A stretch of DNA of 64,000 bases from Symsagittifera roscoffensis (lineage: Eukaryota > Xenacoelomorpha > Acoela > Convolutidae), in contig NC_087064.1 in assembly GCF_963678635.1 (NCBI RefSeq), positions 42,602,411 through 42,666,410 of the forward strand. The letters run 5' to 3'. A model generated the notes under the pieces. The model was given only the letters and a program-made list of their open reading frames with translations. It had not been told where the DNA came from and did not search any database. Position numbers and translations under genes: made by a program. The number at the start of each line of letters is the position of its first letter. The stretch's first letter is position 1. Of this stretch, positions 53,118 to 62,919 are shown piece after piece.

Positions 53118-53351
53118 TTATGTTTGCAAATGAAAATCTAAATTCATTGCCAGTAGTATTCTAAATATAAAAGTTTGTTCTGGTTTTTGCCTAACTATCA
53201 TATAGCTATATGGCAAGTTTCTACTTTGTCGTATGTCGTCTCTGGTTCGAGGTCTTCTTCCAATTCCGGGTAGTTCTGTTATGGTTCGGAATATTGGCTC
53301 TGATCTATTGAGTCGTAGAGACATTTCGATTAAATTATTGTCGTATAACAT
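53118..53351 (-). CDS. 77-aa leader ORF of the retroelement
   Basis: This is the first ATG downstream of the primer-binding site, with A at -3 (ACAAAATGTT). The product is hydrophilic and basic in the middle (GRRPRTRDDIRQSR) with a more hydrophobic end. Its codon use is A-rich like the other element genes. No family is recognised. It could be a true small protein or an upstream ORF that limits initiation at the following frames. Copy 1 does not reach this region, so conservation cannot be tested here. Confidence 0.35.
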   Translation of the reverse strand: MLYDNNLIEMSLRLNRSEPIFRTITELPGIGRRPRTRDDIRQSRNLPYSYMIVRQKPEQTFIFRILLAMNLDFHLQT

Positions 53352-53418
53352 TTTGTAAATGTTTTTGTCTAATTTCTAATCTATTTTGGTTAATTCTAAG
53401 CTATTAAGGTCTTGTTCG

Positions 53419-53436
53419 AGACTTATGGTCGCACCA
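53419..53436 (-). promoter_or_regulatory. Candidate tRNA primer-binding site
   Basis: Two bases after the 5' LTR the element reads TGGTGCGACCATAAGTCT. A match to a tRNA 3' end would read ...GGTCGCACCA, ending in the obligatory CCA. The two-base spacing and initial TGG are typical of Ty3/gypsy priming sites. I could not assign the tRNA from memory. The downstream bases also include the complement of a TTCGAGA T-loop-like string, which might mean unusually long complementarity. Confidence 0.6.
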
Positions 53437-53438
53437 GA

Positions 53439-53848
53439 TGAGTTAGGCTCGAGTTGGTTAACTCATAGAGTAATTTCGGATAGGGTACACCGTCTGCTCG
53501 TCACGCTATCTTATTTTCGGCCGGATAGATTCGTGCAACTTCTTAGTCTAATACCGATCCTAATCTTACTCTTATACTATCTAGTCTCAGGTTGTTTAAC
53601 TAGTCTCTGCTAGGCTCAATAGATCTAGGGTATACTGGTTTATTTCGGCTGCTGAAGTGCTCGGGAGAGTCCAACTAATTTCTAAGTTAAATTCAAATCT
53701 CTCTGGTGCTGAAATTACAAGTAACTTCAGCACTTACAAATAAGTGGGTTGTTAGTTAGATGGATCATGATTGGTTAATATTAAATACTTTACATTGGTA
53801 AAATATCTAAATTATCCAATCATAAAATGTAGTTTAGATCAGGTTCCA
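53439..53848 (-). repeat. 5' LTR of copy 2
   Basis: This is the 410-bp LTR at the 5' end of the minus-strand element. It starts TGGAACC at 53848 and ends ACTCA at 53439. It carries two CCAAT-type boxes close to the start, a TA-rich TATTTAATATT stretch that could serve as a TATA element, a hairpin with GTGCTGAA/TTCAGCAC stems, and an AATAAA polyadenylation signal. It is followed after two bases by a candidate primer-binding site. Outside it lies GAAT, the target duplication. Confidence 0.95.
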
Positions 53849-53963
53849 GAATGTCTAAAAGCACTTTGCGCCACTTTTGCTCTATATAACTGTTTGTACT
53901 GGCCCCATCTCAATGCTTCAATTACGAATTGGTGGGAGCTAATATGAGTATTCAACTTTTTAG

Positions 53964-54148
53964 CTACTGAAGCAGATATTGGACCGGATGGCCTCACATA
54001 TCAGCAGAGGAGACGTGCCCTGAACTCGCACAACAGGTGGCGGAATGGACTCAAGTGGAGGGACCGGAACAGGGAGAGCTTCAGTGGATACCCGGTGGGC
54101 ATGAACAAATTAGAATGGAGTGAACAGCTGGCACTCACCGCCAAACAT
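53964..54148 (+). CDS. CAP/SCP-domain protein exon
   Basis: The exon runs from acceptor CAACTTTTTAG to donor ACAT|GTGAGG and is markedly GC-richer than its surroundings. It encodes RRRALNSHNRWRNGL, then VGMNKLEWSEQLALTAKH. These are the opening HNxxR motif and the WSxxLAxxA helix of the CAP superfamily (CRISP, antigen 5, PR-1), usually secreted or Golgi-associated proteins. The rest of the domain, including GHYTQ-type motifs, must be on later exons that I do not find. The retroelement lies 115 bp upstream, so it probably sits in the preceding intron or promoter. Confidence 0.8.
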
Positions 54149-54208
54149 GTGAGGTCTAATCAGGCAAACAAGTTAAGGGTCTAATGAAACTTATACTTAA
54201 TAAGGCAT

Positions 54209-55130
54209 AATCCCCGGTGGAAAACTGCTAATCATCCCATACATGGAAAACTGCCACTCATACAATTTCCCAAATATGAAAAGCCACTAAACATACAAGT
54301 TCGTATATATGAAAAATCGGCAATCGTACACCTTCTCAAAACTGGAAAACCGCGAATCATACATTTTTCCGTATATAAAACCGCTACTCATACGATACCC
54401 CACTTATGGAATACCGCTATTCTTTTTAAACTACCATATTTGGAAAAACGCCTAGGTGGTGTCGTATATATGGAAAAGCGGTAATCATGAGTTCTTATGT
54501 ATGAAAAAACGGTAACCATACAGTTTCTCTTGAACTGAAAATCGCTAGTCATACAATTTTTCTTTTATATAAAACCGCTAGTCATACGGTACCCCTTATA
54601 TGGAAAGCCGATATTCTTTTAAACTACCATCTATGGAAAAACACTTAGATAGTGTCGTATATATGGAAAACCACTAATCATAAGAGTTCTTATATATGAA
54701 AAAACGGTAATCATACAGTTTTTCTTGAACTGAAAACCATTAGTCATTAATTTTTCTTATATGTAAAACCGCTAATCATACGATATCCCATATATGGAAA
54801 ACCGCTATTCTTACAAACCACCATGTATGGAAAAAACGGTAACATTTTTTCCCTTATATGGAAAACCGCCTATCATACAATTTCCTATGCATCGAAAACC
54901 GTTAATTATACATTTCCCATATACGGAAAACCGCTAATTATACTTATTACTATGTATGGAAAATGGCTTGTCATGCAACTTTCCATATATGGAAAACCGC
55001 TCACCATACAGTTTCCCATGCATAGAAAACCGGTAATCAGACAAAATCTCCTATATGAAAAACCGCTAATCATACAAGTTTTTTTTTGCTATCAAAACCG
55101 CTAGTCATACATTTCCCCATATATTACGAG
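54209..55130 (+). repeat. Minisatellite with ~40-bp unit and ~190-bp higher-order period
   Basis: More than 20 degenerate units of the form TATATGGAAAACCGCTAATC-ATACA. A distinctive variant (TATGGAA-ACCGCTATTCTT) recurs near 54412, 54599 and 54793, and a CACTTAGATAGTGTCGTATA-type variant near 54450 and 54645, giving a higher-order period of about 190 bp. Frames through it are not genes. It lies just after the CAP exon, so probably in its intron. Confidence 0.85.
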
Positions 55131-55371
55131 GCCAACTGTATGTTTTGCGAATTGTAAGTGGATTCCGCAACCATCCAAAATCAGATTTGGCGCGGAATCA
55201 GCGAATTTGCCAATTGATTTTACCTTCTTTGCTGTTTTGGACTCCATGGACAATTAGCTAAAACACTGTACTGCCCAAAACTGTTTGTGGATTCCGGAAT
55301 TGTTTGTGGATTCCAAAAGCTTAAGTGAGGAACACAGAAAGGGTTACATCGTTTACATAAAACTAACTTAA

Positions 55372-55818
55372 AAGTCTCTAAAATTTAATCATAGAACAGA
55401 TAGAACCATAAGGTACTCAGCCAAAAAGTCATTCGATGACGAATTTCTCTTAGAACCGCTCGTTTTTGAAAGAGAATGCGTTCCTATAAGGATAATTATC
55501 AAGAGCGATGGAGCAAAACTCAATGACTTTTTAAGTACAATTCTTATGGAACTGTGGTTAGTCATTTTGGATTCGCCCCTGATCAAACGAGCGAACTATG
55601 ATATGGTTCTAGCAAATGTTTATTATGGTAGCGGAAAGCCCAATTTCAAAGTTTTCGAAAAATTTGAATTTGAATTTAGAGATCTTTGCAGAATTGATAC
55701 CGGACACAGGGATTTTTTTTGCGATTCGAATCAATTTTTTTGTAGTGGATCTCAGAGCGAAAAACGCCATTCTAAACATGAAAGAGTAACGAATTCTATG
55801 GGTGCAAAAAGTAAATGA
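55372..55818 (+). CDS. Candidate exon or relic gene, 148 codons
   Basis: A stop-free frame from 55372 to TGA at 55818; an ATG at 55546 is internal. The peptide has ordinary globular composition (EPLVFERECVPIRIIIKSDG, NYDMVLANVYYGSGKPNFKV) rather than the Lys/Phe/Asn bias of random AT-rich frames. No family is recognised. A second frame in the same phase at 55969-56196 (HEFERTVRSLEDRALFKANE end) could be a following exon. It may be a transposon relic. Confidence 0.3.
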   Translation, partial: KSLKFNHRTDRTIRYSAKKSFDDEFLLEPLVFERECVPIRIIIKSDGAKLNDFLSTILMELWLVILDSPLIKRANYDMVLANVYYGSGKPNFKVFEKFEFEFRDLCRIDTGHRDFFCDSNQFFCSGSQSEKRHSKHERVTNSMGAKSK

Positions 55819-56196
55819 CCGGCATGATTACTCTCATTACTTTAAAATAGTTACTTAAACAACTGAGTCTTTTTAGAATTCCTCACAGGCAGCCCTGAAC
55901 AGAAATAGAGAGAAACTAAAAATCAGAAAAATGAAGTTTTAGATGACGAAAAAAAAATTTAAGGATTTTTGAGGGCGAGTAAATTTTTTTCCGTAATACC
56001 ACAATTGTCTCTTACTGCACCTATTGATGCCAAGCATCAGTTCTTGAACAACTTCACTGGGTTTCTTTGTACAAGATTGCCACAGAGTTCCAAAATTGAT
56101 GCTAACGAGCGTATAAGTCAAATCAAAACGCCACATGAATTCGAAAGAACAGTTCGATCGCTTGAAGACCGCGCGCTTTTCAAGGCAAACGAATGA

Positions 56197-57860
56197 AAAT
56201 TTTGCGTCGTCTGTTCACTTCTCATTTTTCCCTGTCAGTCCTAAAGCGCGATCACGAAAACTTAATAAATTGTTTCTTGCGATGAGAACGTTGAACGAAA
56301 CTAATTAACACAGCCGCTTCTGTGGTGCCTTGTTATTTGAATTTTGCAAAAGTATGTTACAAAAAATAAAGGGGATAATTTTGGCCATTAAAATTACCAC
56401 CTTCTCCAATATCTCGGCTGGCAAACTGAACTAATTGGGCCTCTTTGGACAACGTCTGCTTCCATGTTCGAAAATGCAAATCATTACCTGTTGTCTACAT
56501 TTACTGGAACTATCAATCATTGTAGTATACTTGCAACCAGATATATCAGATTTAAGGTTTTAAGTAAAGCAATCATACATGAAGATTGGCATAATTTGGC
56601 TATTTTTTCTTGAACGACCATTTTTTTTTTCAAAAATAATTTTTGTTTATTAGAAACAGATGAAGTCAGATCAGTCAGGGAGCCATATCCAGACAGCAAA
56701 ACTTCTTCCGTGACGTTTCAAAGTTTTATATCAATTTCTGTGCGTGCAATCGATGCTCAGGCGAAGAGAACTGCGTAGCTATCGGCGTTAATGGTATCAT
56801 ATTTATTGGACGCATTGATTTCTTCATTTCCTTGGTTGAGTGCTGATCATTCGAAAATTTTAAAATTCTGAAAAATCTTCAATAATTAGATCATGAAATT
56901 GACAATCCAGAGCTGTTGCCTTTCGGATATATTGCTGAGCCAACTGCAAGAAAGTCAGTGTTTCCCATTGATTTGATATCTCATAAACTCTTTCCCGTGT
57001 ATCATAAAGAACAACTCGTTTTAATCACTACATTTTGAGCACGATTGATAAATGTACTTTGTCTCTGAAAGAAATAAGAGTGTCTAAACTTCGTTTTTCG
57101 AAATATTCTATAATTTAAGGCACTGTTTGCTAAAATTGTTATTTCATTTTCGTGATAATTCAAGTTCTTTGATGGACAACTTCACTTTCAGTGACGTTTG
57201 GATCATAACTTGAACAAAAAACATTGCAGACAAAAACCACATGAAACCAAGCTAGTTGAGAGTCTAATGATTGTCTATGGTCCTCCGAAAAGATGGAAAA
57301 CCTTTTTGGTCTGATAGTGAGAATGCATTTGGAGGTTATTTAGGTTTTTTTTAGGTTGAGGCTAATAGAAAATTTACTGTCAACTAAATCGCTCAAAATC
57401 CACGACATAGGCGGTTTTCAACAATGCAAATTGGTGGCAGATGTTACTTCTAAACTTTTGAAACAGTCGATTTATACCAACAGTACCAAAAAATCTGGAA
57501 AACTTCATTTACAGTAACTTTTTTGGAACATGCCTGAGTATAAAAATCGATGTAAGCTGCAAACCATATGATGCCAAGCACATCCTAGTTTTTGCGGCTT
57601 GTTGCTCCAAATTCGTTTGAAGGATTTTTTTTGGTTTTTCAGCTTAAACGTTTCTGATTCAAGTTTTTTCCGGCTTAAAATAGAGTAAAATTTTTATCGT
57701 TTTCAGATAGGAGTATATGATCTTCAATTTCAATCAGTTATCTCATATCCACATTTTATGAAATATTCTATTGTGTCTTTGAAAAAAGTGTTACTTTTTT
57801 TCTTTCCTCTACCTTTGCAAAAGGCCAGTATATCGCTGGATCTAGTGAGAACAGGGAATA
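56197..57860. other. Featureless AT-rich segment
   Basis: No supported gene, repeat or RNA seen. Short frames have compositions expected by chance. Confidence 0.35.
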
Positions 57861-57875
57861 TAAAATCAAAATTGG

Positions 57876-57963
57876 CAGTAGACTAAAAAGTTGCACAAAT
57901 CTAATCGGCCAAAAATAAGACAGTGTGACGAACAGACGGCGTATTTTATATCCGAAACTGCTC
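57876..57963 (+). repeat. Diverged relic of the giant element's LTR
   Basis: GTAGACTAAAAAGTTGCAC, AATCGGCCAAAAATAAGACA, GTGTGACGAACAGACGGCGT and ATCCGAAACTGCTC align in order with the 3' part of the 410-bp LTR in plus orientation, with about 80% identity by eye. No internal sequence follows, so it is a fragment of an old insertion or solo LTR. Confidence 0.7.
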
Positions 57964-58002
57964 AGTAGTAGAAGGGTGAGGGAGAGTGGGGGTTGGTGGG
58001 TG

Positions 58003-58315
58003 ACCCCCATGTATTAAGATAGGCTATTGAGTATCCGGTCACCCAGCTATGTGTTAAGATTGGGTATAGAGTCTACAATGTATTAAGGTAGGGAATAGGT
58101 TTCCCATGTATTAAGATGGTAGGTATCAGATGGTAAGTTTCAGAAAAATTTTTGGCGCCCGATCTTACCATGTTTTAAGATGGTGTTTAGATTTCCCATG
58201 TATTAAGATAGTGTATAGATATCCCTATGTATAAGGATTAGAAATTCCTTGTATTAACATAGGGAATAGATTTCCCAACGTATTAAGATAGGGAATGGTA
58301 AGGTTTCAGTGTGAT
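58003..58315 (+). repeat. Minisatellite, ~28-35-bp unit
   Basis: About nine units of CCCATGTATTAAGATAGGGA-ATAGATTT with variable spacing. The best-preserved units lie at 58070-58130 and 58185-58290. Confidence 0.8.
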
Positions 58316-59429
58316 GGTAAGAAAATAGTAAGAAAAACGGTATTTTTGGATTTTGTGTGGAAATGTCTAGTTTTTTCGCGAAAATCTCGGCATGCGTTAT
58401 GTAATTCTTGAGTGTTACATGTAGAATGTGCAATGAAGAGAATATGTTTATTGGTTCATGGTAAGTCCATGGTAAGATGTGCAAAAATTTGGAAATGCTT
58501 ATAAAAAAATTGATATTTTTTCAAAAAACTTCAAAACACGATATGATTTAATATAATTTGACTTAATAACTATTTTATTAGATGATCCTTTTTTTGAAAC
58601 TGTACTCAATCTAGCTTAAACTATGCTGAGACCTACTGAAACCTTAAAAAATTTTGGAAAAAATTGCAAAAATTTCAAGTTTTTGGAACAAACTGCAAGT
58701 TTTTGGAAATAACTGCAAAAATATCAAGATTTTGGCTAGTTTTTTGTTGCTTTTGATCTAATTGAAAGAAAAGTAAATACGTTAAGAGTTTAAAATTAAG
58801 CTCAAATTGTATTTCAATTGGCATCATGTTGAGACACTGATACAAAACTTTGAATAGACATATGGAATTTTCCAAATTTTTCTCACAAAAAATTGAAATA
58901 CGATAAATTTAAGCCTTGTTTGAGTAACAAAGCGGGTTATATAGTGCTCTCAACATTAACAAGAAAGCTCATAAAAGCTGAATTGAAATTGAAACTTGTG
59001 GAAGATAGTGAAAATAACCGTAATTTTTAAGAAAATAAAATAAAAATTATTCAAATTTATCAAAAATTTTCCATTTACAACCTTTTAATTGGATATTTAA
59101 CTAATTTTTTGTCCAATTCAGGGAGAATTGAAATAGGACTCTCAATACAAATGAACATTAAGAGCAATATTCCATAAAATTTCTAGATTTTTGATCAATG
59201 ATTAACCCAAATTTGTACAAAAATTACAAACTCAGAGAAGTTATTCACCTTAATAGTACAGAATTTCAGATCAATGATGAAAAATGAACAGTTAATAGCT
59301 AAAATTGACTAAAAACGAGATAAATTTTTCTTAAAAATTTATTCGATATTTGCTCAAATTCAAAATCTTCTTCATAACTGATGATTATCTCTCTGTTGCT
59401 TCTGCAACATAATTTCACAATTTTGCGAG
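58316..59429. other. AT-rich segment with simple internal similarity
   Basis: Contains imperfect direct repeats such as AAGTTTTTGGAA-AAACTGCAA near 58680-58720. No genes or RNAs are recognised. Confidence 0.4.
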
Positions 59430-60030
59430 GAAATGGTCTATTCTTAAAGGTTATTCTTACCTTCTGCTTAATACATGATTCCGCTATTTAACACACTTTG
59501 CAAGAAAATTTAGTCAGAACTGGAGAATTTAGGGAGAAAATAGTATCAATCGAACGAACAATTTGCTAGCAGAGATGAAATTAGAACTGATACCGTCTGA
59601 TTATTACGATAAAAATTGTAAATGTCTTCCTCAAGTTTCCCTTGTTAGGTGCTATAAACTATTTAAGCAAAAATACAACTTATGGGATCAATACCTATCA
59701 TTTTTCTGGAAAAAAAGTCATTTTTTTATGTTTTTCTCTAGAAATGCTCTGTTTTAAGGTTATTCCTGCTTTCTGCTTATTGCATGTTTTCGCTATTGAA
59801 CACACTTTGCAACAAAATTTAGTCAGAACTGGAGAATTTTGGAGGAAAATAGTATCAATTGAATGAACAATTAGCTGGTAAAGATGAAATTGGAACTGAA
59901 ACCGTCTGATTATTACGATAAAAATTGTAAATGTCTTCCTCAAGGTTCCCTTGATAGGCGGTACAGTAAATTATTTCAGCAAAATTACAATTTTTTGGTC
60001 AATAACTATCGATTTTTTCTTGCAAAATAA
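59430..60030 (+). repeat. Tandem duplication, 309-bp period
   Basis: Two units share ACACACTTTGCAA, AAATTTAGTCAGAACTGGAG, ATAGTATCAAT and CCGTCTGATTATTACGATAA in order. Offset is 309 bp with about 88% identity by eye. The open frames through it are not conserved as proteins. Confidence 0.75.
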
Positions 60031-61493
60031 ATATTAAATAGGTTTTTTTTCTTATTTAAAAGGGAAGTCTCCTCAAAAATATTGAAGTGAGAAAGAATCG
60101 GTGCTGGTTAAAACATTAAAAAAAAACATGTAAAAAAGGAGAATATAAATGTATTTTTTTCAATTTAAGAACAAACTAGGAGCAGCTCTATTAGTTATAT
60201 TCTGAAAACCTCCGGAAATACGCAAGGGAACCTAGTTCCTAACATCTACATTATCTAAAAACTTCTAAAAGAGCGCGTCTCAAAAAATTGATTTAGCAAA
60301 GGAAATCAAGGTGCAAACTGGAACAATTGTGTAATTTTCGGATTTTTATTTTGCAAAAAAAACTATAGTTTAAAAAAATAATGAAATGTAGATTTTGAAA
60401 GCTGTTTTTGCTTTATGCTTTAAGTATCTTCTTCCAAAAGATGTCGGATTGAGTTTACTTTACAAAAACTATCCTCAAAACATCTGATTTTTCATAAAAA
60501 AATACCTTATATATCAAAGGATAACAAACTTTTCTAACGAATTACACATAAATACCAACCTTTGACACTTTTTATGTTGGAGTTTTTCTCAAAATATGGT
60601 TTATAATCTAAATTTTAGTAAAGTTATCTCAAAACTCCTAATGAATTAAATTGAGTTTCTATCTCATTTTCTCAGTTTCTGCTTCATCTTCTATCTATCA
60701 AATTAATCCAATTTGAACAAAAAATTTTATTTGAAAATTGAGCTTTTGATGGAAAAATGCAACAATCCGAAGCTGAATGAATACCATGAATCCTTTGCTA
60801 AACGTCTTTAAAGGATTTTCTCTACTTGATATATTTATATTGCTGTTTCAACTCTGAATTTCTGTTTTGAAGTAAATTTTTGGTTGAGAATGATGTATAT
60901 TATTATCTTGAAATTTTCAAATGTTAGCAGAAGATACATTTTCCAGGACAGCTATCAATTTTTTTTCTGAATCGTAGACAAAAAAGCAAAAGAAAACAAT
61001 AATTCTTAGTAAATCAATCCCCAATATCTGCTACGCACTATTCTATGATTACTCTTACAATCACTAAGCAAGGAAAACTTTAAAATGGTTACTAGGTAAA
61101 ACCTTTCAATAAATCAATATTTTTATAAATATCCAGTTTTTTATAGTTTTTCAACAAATACTTAAGCACTCCTTAGCGTATGTGATTCACTTTTACTACA
61201 AATTTATCGCAACAATATCTCCGCAAGCTTGCAACCAATGGAGTTTTTACTGTAGGTTAAAGATTTTCGGATTGATTTCCGTCGAAAGTTTCACGACAAT
61301 TTGAACTCGATTGTTGCTGGTTTTACCATCAATCAGAACCTTTGAATATGACAGAACAAGAATAAGGACAAAAAACTGTAAAATTTTTACTAAAAAAATT
61401 TCAAATATAGTGTATGGACTTTTCAGACAAGGTGAAAAATTTTTATTCAATCTATTTACTACTATGTTTTTCTTTAAAATATATCAATTTTAC
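60031..61493. other. AT-rich segment, no features seen
   Basis: It may be intron of the zinc-finger gene, whose donor points into it from the right. No later exon was recognised. Confidence 0.35.
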
Positions 61494-61718
61494 CTTCTGT
61501 TGGAGTGTTTTTTGAGACTGCCGAGCACACACTTTAACATTATATTGACACTGCTTCTTCTTGATATGATTAGTAAGGTCCTCGCTGCTAAATGTATAAA
61601 AGTTACAATTGGAACACTTTAAAACGTCACAGTGCTTTCGATGTCTTGACGCATCTTTACGTGTGTATTCTCTTCCACATTCAAGACATATAATTTTTTT
61701 GTTTCTATTAGGTGGCAT
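61494..61718 (-). CDS. Probable zinc-finger protein, first coding exon
   Basis: ATG at 61718 opens 75 codons to donor CAGAAG|GTAAAA. The peptide begins MPPNRNKKIICLECGREYTR and has two Cys/His clusters: CX2C with a following RHRKH, and CX2C with a following NHIKKKQC. This is the spacing of C2H2-like zinc fingers used in DNA or RNA binding. An upstream in-frame ATG at 61838 would add 40 mostly hydrophobic residues and is less likely. Similar short finger modules occur at the N-termini of transposon proteins, which is an alternative. Confidence 0.5.
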
Positions 61719-61884
61719 CTCAATAGGAAGAAAAAGAAAAAAATGGGAAAAAAAATGTCCCAAATTTTCAGAAAAGAAAAGTTGAATAGGCTCAAAAAAT
61801 GAGTAAAAGTGAATAAAAACAGCAAATTTCTTGAACATTTGTTTTTGACGTGAAAGAAAATCAGAATAGATACGCTATTTAGCC

Positions 61885-62750
61885 TAGCTGAAATTAAAAT
61901 CATCCAATCTAACCATGGAGTTTTTAAAAATTTGCTATCAACCAATCAGAATCGAGCATTCATTTTAAGGAAATTTTTAATTTTTTCTGATACCAACCAA
62001 TCATAATCGAGCTTCAATGGTCATGGAACTTTTAATAGAGTTTATGTCAACCAATCGAAACTGATTTCTACTTCTCATGGGTTTTTCAAGAGTTTTGATA
62101 TCGTTTGTAGATATCAAGGATTTCTTCACAGGTAGTATTTGTGATAATAACCAATCAGAATGAAGTATTCACAGATTTTAAAATACTTTGTAGATCAGAA
62201 CCAAACTATGTTTATGAAACTTCCCAATCAATCAATTTAATTGATTTTTTTTAACATAACTAATGTATAAAATTTGATACCTTAGAGAGATAAATGAGAT
62301 TTCTGGTCTGGTTTATACTCTTTTTTCGATGTTGAATTCAAAATTTGAAATTTCAATCAAAATGTTTTCGATTTGTTCTATTTCCAACCAGTGAAAAGAG
62401 AAGTTACCGATAGATACATTTTTGTTGTTTTCTTTCTTTTGTCACTTATATCAGCAATATTTCTTTTCTTTTACTGCAAACAACTTTTGGTCATTTATTT
62501 TTTGCATTTGCTTTTGTGTTTATTTTTACTTATTTGGAAGATTTGAGTCCTTGAACATTTCTCTGATTGGATACGACAACTAGAACAAAAATGAACATTT
62601 TTGTGATTGGAAACGACAATACCCAAAATGAAGCTTTGTTTCCGATTGGACGGTTTTTTATTCAAGAATCCCATAAAAGGAAGCTGAAATCTGATTAGAC
62701 ACGACTACAATCCAAATAAGGAAAATCAATTCTGATTGGTTAAAACCACA
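61885..62750. promoter_or_regulatory. Cluster of CCAATCA motifs
   Basis: ACCAATCA or close forms occur at about 61938, 61992, 62050 and 62151. The inverse TGATTGG appears at about 62573, 62609, 62651 and 62737. Spacing is roughly 40-100 bp, with loosely repeated flanks (AATCGAGC, AACGACAA). It lies between two divergently oriented candidate genes, so it could be a bidirectional promoter with NF-Y-type sites, or a worn inverted repeat. Confidence 0.4.
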
Positions 62751-62787
62751 CATTCGAGTTGAAGGTACCCTTTTTATTTTCTTTTTA

Positions 62788-62890
62788 TTTTCAACTTAAC
62801 TACCGTCAACTACCTCCTCTCTCAGCTCTAAATACCTTAATTTCAACTTATCTTCCGTCAGCTACCTCCTCTTTCAACTCTTTCTTGTTT
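62788..62890 (+). repeat. Short direct repeat, pyrimidine-rich
   Basis: TTTCAACTTAACTACCGTCA-CTACCTCCTCT occurs twice with a 61-bp offset, rich in T and C on the plus strand. It stands just before the 62.9-kb candidate gene. Confidence 0.6.
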
Positions 62891-62919
62891 TTATTCTTTA
62901 ACTCAGTTTATTGCTCAAA

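Larger units (their letters stand above)
52187..53438 (-). other. 1.25-kb leader with repeats and hairpins
   Basis: The leader lies between the 5' LTR and the 155-aa ORF. It holds a perfect 25-bp direct repeat (52702-52726 and 52762-52786, period 60) that is itself a partial palindrome (GATC, AAGG / CCTT, GATC). GGGTTGG-type motifs, each followed by a degenerate ATCGA, recur near 52290, 52405 and 52625. Several GTAAG strings could act as splice donors. Packaging, dimerisation and splicing signals would be expected here, but none is proven. Confidence 0.6.
34934..53848 (-). mobile_element. Complete giant env-bearing Ty3/gypsy-type LTR retroelement (copy 2)
   Basis: The 18,915-bp element is bounded by two 410-bp LTRs that begin TGGAACC and end CTAACTCA in element orientation. 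GAAT flanks it on both sides (34930-34933 and 53849-53852), a 4-bp target duplication. By eye the two LTRs differ at one base (G versus T near 35229/53734), so the insertion is young. In order it encodes a 77-aa leader ORF, a 155-aa ORF, an uninterrupted 2740-aa Gag-Pol, hydrophobic ORFs of 76 and 62 aa, an ATG-less open frame of about 378 codons, an 872-aa env-like protein and a 601-aa protein. The pol order (protease, RT, RNase H, integrase) and the GPY module place it in Ty3/gypsy. The length and number of accessory frames are far above the usual 5-8 kb for this group. All frames with start codons are intact, so it may be active. Confidence 0.95.
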
